This document shows positions 1 through 6,221 of a DNA stretch of 12,894 nucleotides, piece after piece. The notes beneath the pieces were generated by a model. The model was not told the DNA's origin, did not search any database, and saw only the letters and a list, made by a program, of their open reading frames with translations. Both the position numbers and the translations under genes were made by a program. The stretch is from Deltaproteobacteria bacterium UBA796 (GTDB lineage: Bacteria; Myxococcota_A; UBA796): the NCBI GenBank assembly GCA_002296975.1, contig DBIS01000099.1, positions 695 through 13,588 on the forward strand. Direction: 5' to 3'. Every line of letters begins with the position of its first letter. Within the stretch, counting starts at the first letter, position 1.

Positions 1-636
1 ATGCGGAATGCGAATGACGGTATTTCCGTTATCCAGACTGCTGAGTCGGCCTCAAAAGAGGTGATTGGGATTCTTGATCGTATGCGTGAACTCGCAGTCC
101 AAAGCTCATCGGAGACTCTGGAAGATGGTGAACGCGCATATATTGACTCGGAATTCCATCAACTCTCTGACGAAGTTGAGCGTATCGCTCAAGTGACCGA
201 GTTCAATGATATTGCGTTGGCGAACGGAGATAATGCCACCCTGGATGTTCAGGTTGGAATTGACGCGAGCTCAAACTCGCGAGTGGCAATCACCCTCGGC
301 AACCTTGAGGTCTCGAACCTGAGTGTTGGAACCGGTGATATCGACCTGACATCGGCGGGTGGGGCTCAAACAGCGATCACAACAATCGATGCTGCAATAG
401 ATTCGGTCAACAGCATGAGGGCATCTTATGGTGCGGTTCAAAATCGACTCGAGAGTTCGATTAACAACATGTCATCGTATGTAGAGGCGCTCTCTGGGGC
501 TGCGAGTCAAATCCAAGACGCGGATTATGCGCATGAGACGGCAGAAATGACCCGATTACAGGTCATGCAACAGGCCGGGGTCGCGGCCTTGGGTCAAGCG
601 AGAGGCATGAATGCCAGCGTTTTGAGCTTGCTCTAA
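1..636 (+). CDS. fliC: Flagellin 1 (5' end outside window)
   Basis: This is the C-terminal 211 residues of a flagellin, the self-assembling filament subunit exported through the flagellar type III system. Its first codon in the window corresponds to about residue 65 of the neighbouring full flagellins, so the ATG at position 1 is an internal Met (MRNANDG) and not the start. Visible landmarks are the D1 helix with RMRELAVQ, the ERAYIDSEF motif, a short variable middle (about 75-125) and the C-terminal D1/D0 helices with ETAEMTRLQVM, ending in SVLSLL. It differs from the next flagellin at roughly a dozen of 211 positions, and some stretches are identical at the DNA level. It lacks Cys and Trp. 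The family assignment is secure; which numbered flagellin it is cannot be known. Confidence 0.96.
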   Translation: MRNANDGISVIQTAESASKEVIGILDRMRELAVQSSSETLEDGERAYIDSEFHQLSDEVERIAQVTEFNDIALANGDNATLDVQVGIDASSNSRVAITLGNLEVSNLSVGTGDIDLTSAGGAQTAITTIDAAIDSVNSMRASYGAVQNRLESSINNMSSYVEALSGAASQIQDADYAHETAEMTRLQVMQQAGVAALGQARGMNASVLSLL

Positions 637-642
637 GGCGCG

Positions 643-679
643 CTTAAGGTAGCGGTGTCTGCAGCGCGGCCACCTTAAG
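643..679 (+). other. Hairpin downstream of flagellin 1
   Basis: An inverted repeat CTTAAGGT (643-650) / ACCTTAAG (672-679) starts a few bases after the flagellin 1 stop codon, with some further imperfect pairing inside. No T-run follows, so it is not itself a typical terminator. It may protect the 3' end of the mRNA or act together with the terminator at 697-730. Confidence 0.5.
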
Positions 680-696
680 TTCACTCGAAAACTAGT

Positions 697-730
697 AAAA
701 CCGGTCCATTCTATATGGGCCGGTTTTTTT
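697..730 (+). terminator. Rho-independent terminator after flagellin 1
   Basis: AAAACCGGTCCA (697-708) pairs with TGGGCCGGTTTT (716-727) through one G-T wobble. A T-run continues to 730. The stem, short loop and U-tract are those of an intrinsic terminator, and it separates flagellin 1 from flagellin 2. Confidence 0.85.
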
Positions 731-789
731 CTAAAGTCCAGGGGCTGATGGCCGTAGTGGGGGGCTTGAACTTTTTTCGTGCTTTTCCT

Positions 790-816
790 TAAACTTTATG
801 GGGAACCGTTCGAAGA
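790..816 (+). promoter_or_regulatory. Sigma-28-like promoter candidate for flagellin 2
   Basis: TAAACTTT (790-797), an 11-base spacer, then TTCGAAGA (809-816). The enteric FliA consensus TAAAGTTT-N11-GCCGATAA is matched well in the -35 and partly in the -10 (CGA and the final A). The start codon lies about 104 nt downstream, implying a long leader. Confidence 0.4.
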
Positions 817-920
817 GATGTTTGAGGCGGGTTGTAGCACACCCTTCTCAAGCGTGACCTAACAATCACGTTTTGGTTCTTCCTCTAAATAAAACACAAC
901 CCCAATGATGGATGTGAATC

Positions 921-1748
921 ATGGCCTTGACCGTGAACACCAATGTTAGCGCAATGCGCGCCGCCAATACTCTCAACAAAACCCAAGGTTCATTGAGCAA
1001 CACGCTTGCCCGTGTTTCCTCAGGAATGCGGATTACCAAAGCGGCAGATGATGCTGCTGGTTCTGCAGTTGCGACAAACCTTACAACCCAAGCGCGTTCA
1101 GGACGTCAGTCTATGCGGAATGCGAATGACGGTATTTCCGTCATCCAGACTGCTGAGGCCGCCTCAAAAGAGGTGATTGGCATTTTGGACCGAATGCGTG
1201 AACTTGCCGTTCAGAGTTCATCGGAGACTCTGGAAGATGGCGAGCGAGCCTATATTGACTCGGAGTTCCACCAACTCTCAGACGAGGTCGAACGTATCTC
1301 CCAGGTGACCGAGTTCAACGATATTGCGCTCACCAACGGCGATAATGCAACCTTGGCGGTTCAGGTCGGTATTGACGCGAGCTCAAACTCTCGTCTTGAC
1401 ATCACCTTGGGCAACCTTGAGGTCTCGAACCTGAGTGTTGGAACCGGTGATATTGACCTGACTTCAGCGGGTGGTGCTCAAACGGCCATCACCACCATCG
1501 ATGCTGCAATCGATTCAGTCAACAGCATGCGTGCCTCTTATGGTGCAGTGCAGAACAGGCTCGAAAGCTCCATCAACACCATGAGCTCATATGTTGAAAA
1601 CCTGTCATCTGCTGCAAGTCAGATTGCGGATGCCGACTACGCTACGGAGACTGCGGAGATGACGCGATTGCAGGTCATGCAACAGGCTGGAGTGGCAGCA
1701 CTTGGCCAGGCCCGTGGCATGAACCAGTCGGTCTTGTCACTGCTCTAA
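921..1748 (+). CDS. fliC: Flagellin 2
   Basis: A complete 275-residue flagellin. The N-terminal D0/D1 begins MALTVNTNVSAMRAAN and continues through SSGMRITKAADDAAGSAVA and DRMRELAVQ to the ERAYIDSEF motif at about residues 105-120. A short variable segment follows (about 135-190), then the C-terminal D1/D0 ending SVLSLL. At this length there is no room for large surface D2/D3 domains. The ATG at 921 is chosen by alignment with flagellins 3, 4 and 6; the ribosome binding site ahead of it is weak (GGAT only), unlike theirs. It lies between two terminators with its own promoter candidate, so it is probably monocistronic. It is nearest to flagellin 1 (about 94% identical over the shared 211 residues). 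Confidence 0.97.
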   Translation: MALTVNTNVSAMRAANTLNKTQGSLSNTLARVSSGMRITKAADDAAGSAVATNLTTQARSGRQSMRNANDGISVIQTAEAASKEVIGILDRMRELAVQSSSETLEDGERAYIDSEFHQLSDEVERISQVTEFNDIALTNGDNATLAVQVGIDASSNSRLDITLGNLEVSNLSVGTGDIDLTSAGGAQTAITTIDAAIDSVNSMRASYGAVQNRLESSINTMSSYVENLSSAASQIADADYATETAEMTRLQVMQQAGVAALGQARGMNQSVLSLL

Positions 1749-1787
1749 GCAATATGGTCCCCGGCGGCCCGAGAGGGTTGCTTCCCT

Positions 1788-1818
1788 GGGTGTCCGGCAT
1801 TTTGCCGGGCACCCTTTT
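1788..1818 (+). terminator. Rho-independent terminator after flagellin 2
   Basis: GGGTGTCCGGC (1788-1798) pairs with GCCGGGCACCC (1804-1814) around a 5-base loop, with one T-G wobble. TTTT (1815-1818) follows. A GC-rich stem with a short U-tract sits about 40 nt after the stop codon. Confidence 0.8.
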
Positions 1819-1861
1819 GCTTGTTGGGAAGGGGCTTTTTGAGAATTTTGTACAGTTTATC

Positions 1862-1947
1862 TCAAGTCCTATTTCTCCCTTCCGTATAGGGGGTTTCAAA
1901 GTTTTTTTATAGAAACTCCTCAACTGATTGGCAAAGTCGTTCGAGAA
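1862..1947 (+). promoter_or_regulatory. Promoter region candidates for flagellin 3 (ambiguous)
   Basis: Two weak sigma-28-like candidates can be read. One is TCAAGTCC (1862-1869), an 11-base spacer, then TCCGTATA (1881-1888). The other is a TTCGAGAA -10 (1940-1947), like that of flagellin 2, but with a poor -35 (CAACTGAT at 1921-1928). Neither is convincing alone. A promoter is expected here because a terminator closes the upstream gene. Confidence 0.25.
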
Positions 1948-2014
1948 GTGGTTTGTGGCCGGGGAATGTGAGAACCCCCGGGGTTGAGGAGCTTTTCCTC
2001 TCCACATTCAACAT

Positions 2015-2025
2015 CTTCCTACCCA
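2015..2025 (+). promoter_or_regulatory. Leader motif shared with flagellin 4
   Basis: CTTCCTACCCA occurs here, 15 nt before the flagellin 3 start, and again at 3140-3150, 18 nt before the flagellin 4 start. It lies directly upstream of each Shine-Dalgarno. It may be a remnant of duplication or a translational control element; the sequence alone does not decide. Confidence 0.4.
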
Positions 2026-2040
2026 GAAGAGGAGCCAATC

Positions 2041-2871
2041 ATGTCACTTACAGTAAACACGAATTTGTCCGCAATGAACGCCGCCAACAGTCTCAACCGT
2101 ACCCAAGGTAAGTTGAGCCTCACCCTTTCTCGGGTGTCGTCCGGTTTGCGTGTCACAAAAGCAGCTGACGACGCTGCCGGTTCTGCAGTGGCCACGAACC
2201 TCAACACTCAAGCACGCTCAGGCCGCCAGGCCATGCGGAACGCGAATGACGGTATCTCGGTCATTCAAACTGCTGAGAGTGCAACCAAAGAGGTGATCAA
2301 TATTCTTGACCGCATGCGAGAGCTCGCGGTTCAGAGTGCTTCGGAGACATTGGAGGACGGAGAGCGCACCTATATCGACTCAGAGTTCCATCAACTCTCA
2401 GACGAGGTGGAGCGCATCGCACAGTCCTCAGAATTCAACGATCTTCAACTCTCTGACGGCACAAACACAGAGCTAGAGGTTCAAGTTGGCATAGACGCCG
2501 ACTCAAACTCAAGGGTGACCATTACCTTGGGTAATTTGACCACCTCCAACTTGACTATCCAGACCACTGATATCGACCTCTCTCTGGCGTCTGGTGCACA
2601 GACTGCCATTACCACCATCGATGCTGCCATCGATAGCGTAAACAGTATTCGTGCGGATTATGGTGCTGTACAAAATAGGATTGATTCGTCTATTCGAAAC
2701 ATGTCCACCTATGTGGAGAGCTTAAGCGCGGCAGCCAGTCAAATCATCGACGCAGACTATGCTCACGAAACGGCTGAGATGACCCGTCTCCAGGTGATGC
2801 AGCAGGCTGGCGTAGCTGCCCTTAGCCAGGCCAAGGGTATTAATCAGAGTGTTCTTTCGCTCCTCGGGTAG
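2041..2871 (+). CDS. fliC: Flagellin 3
   Basis: A 276-residue flagellin, MSLTVNTNLSAMNAAN at the start and SVLSLLG at the end. The reading frame is open from 1984, but the ATG at 2041 is preferred because it aligns with all sister flagellins and has a good Shine-Dalgarno (AGAGGAG, 2028-2034). D0/D1 helices flank a short variable middle. With flagellin 4 it shares the block SSEFND-x-QLSDGTNTELEVQVG, IRADYGAVQNR and the terminal GINQSVLSLLG, which separates this pair from flagellins 1/2. No Cys or Trp. It is flanked by terminators and is likely a single-gene transcript. Its leader contains an 11-base motif (CTTCCTACCCA) also found ahead of flagellin 4. Confidence 0.97.
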   Translation: MSLTVNTNLSAMNAANSLNRTQGKLSLTLSRVSSGLRVTKAADDAAGSAVATNLNTQARSGRQAMRNANDGISVIQTAESATKEVINILDRMRELAVQSASETLEDGERTYIDSEFHQLSDEVERIAQSSEFNDLQLSDGTNTELEVQVGIDADSNSRVTITLGNLTTSNLTIQTTDIDLSLASGAQTAITTIDAAIDSVNSIRADYGAVQNRIDSSIRNMSTYVESLSAAASQIIDADYAHETAEMTRLQVMQQAGVAALSQAKGINQSVLSLLG

Positions 2872-2937
2872 GAGGCAGGCGTCGGGGCTTAGTCCTGACG
2901 CCGACTGGCCTCCCGGAGGCTCACAACTCCGGGGGGT
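2872..2937 (+). repeat. 3' UTR double-hairpin cassette, copy 1
   Basis: Two stem-loops follow the flagellin 3 stop codon: GGCGTC (2878-2883) / GACGCC (2897-2902), and CCTCCCGGAG (2909-2918) / CTCCGGGGGG (2927-2936) followed by a short T-rich tail. A homologous cassette follows flagellin 4 at 4000-4066. Differences in the stems mostly keep pairing through G-T wobbles, so the structure appears to be retained after duplication. Confidence 0.65.
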
Positions 2938-2960
2938 CTTTCCCTCTAGGAACTCGGGTA

Positions 2961-3006
2961 AGGGTGGATATTCTTCGGAATATCCACTCTTTTTCGTTTT
3001 TTACCT
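2961..3006 (+). terminator. Terminator with UUCG tetraloop after flagellin 3
   Basis: GTGGATATTC (2964-2973) pairs perfectly with GAATATCCAC (2978-2987) around TTCG, closed by C-G, the very stable cUUCGg tetraloop. Three more outer pairs extend the stem to 2961/2990. The tail is T-rich (TTTTT, CG, TTTTTT). This is a strong intrinsic terminator about 90 nt after the stop codon. Confidence 0.85.
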
Positions 3007-3064
3007 AAAGTTAAATTATCCAGGTCCGTACAGGGTTAATTGTTACTTTTTTATGTAAAACTGC

Positions 3065-3091
3065 TAAACATATATTTAAATCATCCGATAA
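3065..3091 (+). promoter_or_regulatory. Sigma-28-like promoter of flagellin 4
   Basis: TAAACATA (3065-3072), exactly 11 bases, then TCCGATAA (3084-3091). The -10 differs from the enteric FliA consensus GCCGATAA at one base, and the -35 has the TAAA core. This is the best sigma-28 match in the window. The start codon is 78 nt further downstream. Confidence 0.65.
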
Positions 3092-3139
3092 GAAGTGTGA
3101 GGGTTGGGCTAATATTCAGTTCAGACCTCAACTAAACTC

Positions 3140-3150
3140 CTTCCTACCCA
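3140..3150 (+). promoter_or_regulatory. Leader motif shared with flagellin 3
   Basis: Second copy of CTTCCTACCCA, just upstream of the flagellin 4 Shine-Dalgarno (AGAGGGA, 3155-3161). Confidence 0.4.
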
Positions 3151-3168
3151 AAATAGAGGGACAATAAA

Positions 3169-3999
3169 ATGAGCCTTACAGTAAATACAAATATTTCAGC
3201 AATGGGTGCTGCCAACACCTTAAACAACACCCAAGGTAAACTGAGCAACACCCTTGCTCGCGTTTCATCAGGGTTGCGCATTACCAAAGCTGCAGATGAT
3301 GCAGCTGGTTCTGCAGTTGCCATGAACCTCAAGACCACGGCACGTTCGGGTCGCCAGGCGATGCGCAACGCAAACGATGGAATTTCTGTGATTCAAACCG
3401 CAGAGAGTGCATCAAAAGAGGTGCTCAACATTCTAGACCGTATGCGTGAGCTGGCCGTTCAGAGTTCTTCGGAGACCCTCGAGGACGGAGAGCGCGCCTA
3501 CATCGACTCAGAGTTCCACCAACTCTCTGACGAGGTAGAGCGGATTGCCCAGTCTTCTGAGTTCAACGATATTCAACTTTCAGATGGTACGAACACTGAG
3601 CTTGAGGTTCAGGTTGGGGTTGACGCGACATCAAACTCAAGGGTGGCCATCACGCTTGGAAACTTGACCACTACCAATCTAAGTGTGGAGACGACAGATA
3701 TCGACCTCACATCAGCAGGTGGGGCTCAGACCGCCATTACCACCATCGATGCCGCAATCGACTCGGTCAACAGCATTCGTGCTGATTATGGTGCGGTGCA
3801 AAACCGGCTGGAAAGTGCCATCAACAACATGGGTACCTATGTTGAGGCGCTTTCATCAGCAGCCAGCCAGATTGAAGATGCAGACTATGCTCACGAGACG
3901 GCAGAGATGACCCGTCTCCAGGTGATGCAGCAGGCCGGCGTGGCCGCCCTTAGCCAAGCCAAGGGTATCAACCAGAGTGTCCTTTCGCTCCTCGGGTAG
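3169..3999 (+). CDS. fliC: Flagellin 4
   Basis: A 276-residue flagellin, MSLTVNTNISAMGAAN at the start and SVLSLLG at the end. The start is supported by AGAGGGA (3155-3161) and by alignment. It carries the same landmarks as its sisters: SSGLRITKAADDAAGSAVA (about 34-52), DRMRELAVQ, ERAYIDSEFHQLSDEVER, a short variable middle and the C-terminal ETAEMTRLQVM helix. Its middle region and 3' hairpins match flagellin 3, so the two arose by tandem duplication, and parts resemble flagellins 1/2 (for example DLTSAGGAQTAITTIDAA). It has the clearest sigma-28-like promoter of the array, so it is a good candidate for a major late-expressed filament subunit. The expression claim is inference. Confidence 0.97.
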   Translation: MSLTVNTNISAMGAANTLNNTQGKLSNTLARVSSGLRITKAADDAAGSAVAMNLKTTARSGRQAMRNANDGISVIQTAESASKEVLNILDRMRELAVQSSSETLEDGERAYIDSEFHQLSDEVERIAQSSEFNDIQLSDGTNTELEVQVGVDATSNSRVAITLGNLTTTNLSVETTDIDLTSAGGAQTAITTIDAAIDSVNSIRADYGAVQNRLESAINNMGTYVEALSSAASQIEDADYAHETAEMTRLQVMQQAGVAALSQAKGINQSVLSLLG

Positions 4000-4066
4000 G
4001 AAGCGGGTGTCGGGGCTTAGCCCTGGCGCCACCTCAGCCTCCCGGAGTCTCACAGCTCCGGGAGGC
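4000..4066 (+). repeat. 3' UTR double-hairpin cassette, copy 2
   Basis: Homologous to 2872-2937. The stem-loops are GGTGTC (4006-4011) / GGCGCC (4025-4030, with two wobbles) and GCCTCCCGGAG (4037-4047) / CTCCGGGAGGC (4056-4066), the latter an 11-bp perfect stem followed by TTT. Confidence 0.65.
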
Positions 4067-4082
4067 TTTATCCGCGGAAATC

Positions 4083-4124
4083 AAAAACCGGAGGGTGACT
4101 TTAAAGTCATCCTCCGGTTTTTTT
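4083..4124 (+). terminator. Strong terminator after flagellin 4
   Basis: A long near-perfect palindrome centred at 4102/4103. AAAAACCGGAGG (4083-4094) pairs with CCTCCGGTTTTT (4111-4122), with an inner TGACTTTAAAGTCA and one wobble. Seven Ts run from 4118 to 4124. It separates flagellin 4 from the divergent paralogue. Confidence 0.88.
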
Positions 4125-4175
4125 GCTTAAGTTTGGTTGGTCGGTTCCGTAAGAGGGGTTTCGGCCAAAAAATGC

Positions 4176-4202
4176 TTAAATAAATGCCAAGACACCCGAT
4201 GA
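4176..4202 (+). promoter_or_regulatory. Sigma-28-like promoter candidate for the divergent flagellin
   Basis: TTAAATAA (4176-4183), an 11-base spacer, then CCCGATGA (4195-4202). The CCGAT core of the -10 matches the promoters at 3065 and 12704. The GTG start is 67 nt downstream, a leader like that of flagellin 6. If real, the divergent gene is transcribed and is in the motility regulon. Confidence 0.45.
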
Positions 4203-4269
4203 GACAGTTGAGCGAATAGCGCCCCTTCTTGAATCCCACCGCAAGCCCGTCAGACAGGACACACAAGCC

Positions 4270-5070
4270 GTGACCCTTCCCAAAAACCATCGCAAGATCG
4301 CAATCGAGATTTCCCGCCGGATGTCAGCCCAAAGCGGCTGTGATGATCTGGGTGTGGCCTCAGGGGTGGACCTTGCCGGCATCACCAGCGCTGCATCGGC
4401 TGTTGCTCATGGAAGGCTGGTTTTGGGTGCCTCAGCTGCTGAGGTGCGAGCGACTCCATCCAAAGAGCAGTGTTTCGGCAGCGTTCTCAAGGGCGCAGCC
4501 AATGATGTGAAGGCGCTTGTCTCCAAGATGACCTTCGTTGCACAAAGAGCATCATCTCAGGCTGTCACCGCGGTGGAGCGTCGGGGTCTTCAGGGCGAAT
4601 TTTGCCTGCTTCGTTTTGAGATTGACCAGGTCGTCTGGGTCGCTAAGGACGTAGCGGGGGCCAAAGATACCTCAGGGGCAGGTCGTATGCCTTCCCAGTG
4701 GGATGCTGTATCTGGCGGTGCCACCCTCGATGCTCTATCTTCAGCCGAGCTCGGCCTGGCCGGTAGTGCAGTTCGGCTGGACTCCGCAAGAGAGTCCCAG
4801 TGGGCCGTTTTTCGACTGGATGCTGCCGCTGATGCGGTTGACGATATCCGGGACGAGTTGGGGACTGTCGAAGCTGGGATAGATATTGCCCTTCAGCGCC
4901 TGTCTGATTTTATAGACTCTCTAGTGCCAGCATCGACACGGTTGGCTTCTGCCCACGATGCCATGATGGCGGCCGAATCGGTTCGGCTGAGACTCATGTT
5001 GAAAAACGGAATCTCCGAATTCCGTGCGGAAAACAGACTCCAAAGGAGCGTAAACGCTCTACTTCAGTAG
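4270..5070 (+). CDS. Divergent, N-terminally shortened flagellin paralogue
   Basis: A 266-residue protein with a GTG start and AGGA 10 nt upstream. It has low overall identity to its neighbours but aligns without gaps over long stretches. Residues 43-121 (SAVA, then Met87 equal to the Met of DRMREL, SS95-96, ER103-104, EF110-111) match the D1 region. The last 84 residues, from LDAAADAV to SVNALLQ, match the C-terminal D1/D0 residue for residue, including E-x-x-R-L-x-x-M. The N-terminus lacks about 15 residues of D0: frame and similarity continue upstream, but no ATG/GTG/TTG is available there. About 10 extra residues precede SAVA, and the variable middle is shorter. Cys24, Cys68, Cys112 and Trp123, Trp144, Trp178 are unusual for flagellins. 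The intact frame argues against a simple pseudogene. It may be a minor or specialised filament or junction subunit, or a gene decaying slowly. Confidence 0.85.
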   Translation: MTLPKNHRKIAIEISRRMSAQSGCDDLGVASGVDLAGITSAASAVAHGRLVLGASAAEVRATPSKEQCFGSVLKGAANDVKALVSKMTFVAQRASSQAVTAVERRGLQGEFCLLRFEIDQVVWVAKDVAGAKDTSGAGRMPSQWDAVSGGATLDALSSAELGLAGSAVRLDSARESQWAVFRLDAAADAVDDIRDELGTVEAGIDIALQRLSDFIDSLVPASTRLASAHDAMMAAESVRLRLMLKNGISEFRAENRLQRSVNALLQ

Positions 5071-5075
5071 CCACT

Positions 5076-5118
5076 GCCGCGGTCTTCCTTTCTCACAAAG
5101 AGGGAGTCCGCGGCCTTT
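5076..5118 (+). terminator. Possible terminator after the divergent flagellin
   Basis: GCCGCGG (5076-5082) pairs with CCGCGGC (5108-5114) around a 25-base loop, followed by only TTT. The stem is GC-rich, but the long loop and short T-tract make this weaker than the other terminators. Confidence 0.5.
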
Positions 5119-5213
5119 GGAGACATAAAATTTTTATATTTACAGTAACGCCCCCGTCTAACCTTTTTTCCATTTTTTGAGTGGCGAAAAGCACGCGACT
5201 TGAAGCCTGTCTC

Positions 5214-5241
5214 TAAAAAACTTTTTCCTTTCGGACGAAGA
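5214..5241 (+). promoter_or_regulatory. Weak sigma-28-like promoter candidate for flagellin 6
   Basis: TAAAAAAC (5214-5221), a 12-base spacer, then GACGAAGA (5234-5241). The -10 resembles that of flagellin 2 (TTCGAAGA). The spacer is one base longer than the usual 11, so this is only a candidate. The start codon is 63 nt downstream. Confidence 0.3.
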
Positions 5242-5303
5242 GAGCAGGTGAGGTCCAGCATCTGTTGGGTCTCAAGCAAACCCGAGATGAGAAGAGGGGC
5301 AAC

Positions 5304-6134
5304 ATGGCTCTTACAGTAAATACCAACCTTGCGGCGATGAGGGCATCGAATGCACTCAACAAGACTCAGGCGAGCTTGTCCCAGACTCTGGGCAAGATTT
5401 CTTCTGGCCTCCGCGTAAACAAAGCTGCCGACGATGCTGCGGGATCCGCGGTGGCTTCAAACCTTCACACTGTGGCACGGTCTGGTAAACAGGCAATTCG
5501 CAACTCGAACGATGGTATTTCCATCATTCAGACTGCGGAAGGTGCAACAAAAGAGGTGCTCAATATTCTCGACCGTATGCGTGAACTTTCAGTTCAGAGC
5601 GCATCAGAGACTCTAGATGACGCAGAGCGCGTTTACATCGATGATGAATTTGAGCAGCTTTCAGACGAAGTTGAACGGATCGCACAAGCGACTGAATTCA
5701 ACGACCTTCGACTCGCGGACGGCACAAACACCACACTTAGTGTGCAGGTGGGAGTAACGAGCGGTTCAGAAAGTCAATTGACCATCACCTTGGGCGACCT
5801 GACTGTGTCGAACTTGAGTGTGGACACAACCACCATTGACCTGACCGATGCATCTACGGCACGTTCAGCGATCGACACCATCGATGCGGCCATCGACTCT
5901 GTCAACAGCATTCGTGCTGGCTATGGTGCCGTTCAAAACCGAATCGACTGCTCGATTCGAAATATGGTCACTTATGTCGAAAGCCTCTCCGCAGCGGAGA
6001 GTCAAATCATGGATACCGATTACGCGACCGAAACAGCTGAAATGACCCGACTTCAGGTCATGCAGCAGGCTGGTACCGCAGCCTTGGCCCAAGCGCGTAC
6101 CATCAACCAATCTGTGATCTCGCTCTTGAGCTAA
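5304..6134 (+). CDS. fliC: Flagellin 6
   Basis: A 276-residue flagellin, MALTVNTNLAAMRASN at the start and SVISLLS at the end. The frame is open from 5265, but the ATG at 5304 is chosen from alignment and from AGAGGGG at 5293-5299. The D0/D1 helices are conserved: SSGLRVNKAADDAAGSAVA, DRMRELSVQ, ERVYIDDEFEQLSDEVER and ETAEMTRLQVM. The variable middle (VGVTSGSESQLTITLGDL) is unlike both pairs 1/2 and 3/4, so it is the outlier among the ordinary flagellins. It carries one cysteine (Cys216, in NRIDCSIRNM) where the sisters have Ser. It sits next to fliD, separated by 87 nt containing a hairpin without a T-tract. Confidence 0.97.
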   Translation: MALTVNTNLAAMRASNALNKTQASLSQTLGKISSGLRVNKAADDAAGSAVASNLHTVARSGKQAIRNSNDGISIIQTAEGATKEVLNILDRMRELSVQSASETLDDAERVYIDDEFEQLSDEVERIAQATEFNDLRLADGTNTTLSVQVGVTSGSESQLTITLGDLTVSNLSVDTTTIDLTDASTARSAIDTIDAAIDSVNSIRAGYGAVQNRIDCSIRNMVTYVESLSAAESQIMDTDYATETAEMTRLQVMQQAGTAALAQARTINQSVISLLS

Positions 6135-6153
6135 TCAAGCGCTCCTTAAAGTG

Positions 6154-6182
6154 GCCGCCACGGTCAGATTGAACGTGGCGGC
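6154..6182 (+). other. Perfect hairpin between flagellin 6 and fliD
   Basis: GCCGCCACG (6154-6162) pairs perfectly with CGTGGCGGC (6174-6182) around an 11-base loop. It is followed by TCTTGG and not a T-run, so termination would be inefficient. It may be a leaky terminator that lets some transcripts run into fliD, or a 3' stabiliser of the flagellin mRNA. Confidence 0.6.
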
Positions 6183-6221
6183 TCTTGGCTTCATCCCATT
6201 TCTTAAACATCGGAGGACATC

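Noticed and set aside
1..3. ATG at the first base as a flagellin start codon
   Set aside because: It aligns with an internal Met (MRNANDG) at about residue 65 of the complete flagellins; the gene is cut by the window edge.
1929..1947. Sigma-54 promoter (TTGGC...) upstream of flagellin 3
   Set aside because: The GG/GC dinucleotides are not at the required spacing and the TTGC half is absent.
1675..2007. Antisense open frame of 110 codons across flagellin 2's 3' end
   Set aside because: It spans a terminator and the next gene's promoter region, has a biased composition and shows no recognisable domain.
4270..5070. Calling the divergent flagellin a pseudogene outright
   Set aside because: The frame is intact for 266 codons, key D1 and C-terminal positions are kept without gaps, and a promoter and start with AGGA are present. 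Decay remains possible but is not shown.
1..6134. CRISPR array or mobile-element repeat as the explanation for the repeated units
   Set aside because: The repeats are whole homologous coding genes with their own terminators. There are no short direct repeats with unique spacers, no transposase and no flanking inverted repeats.
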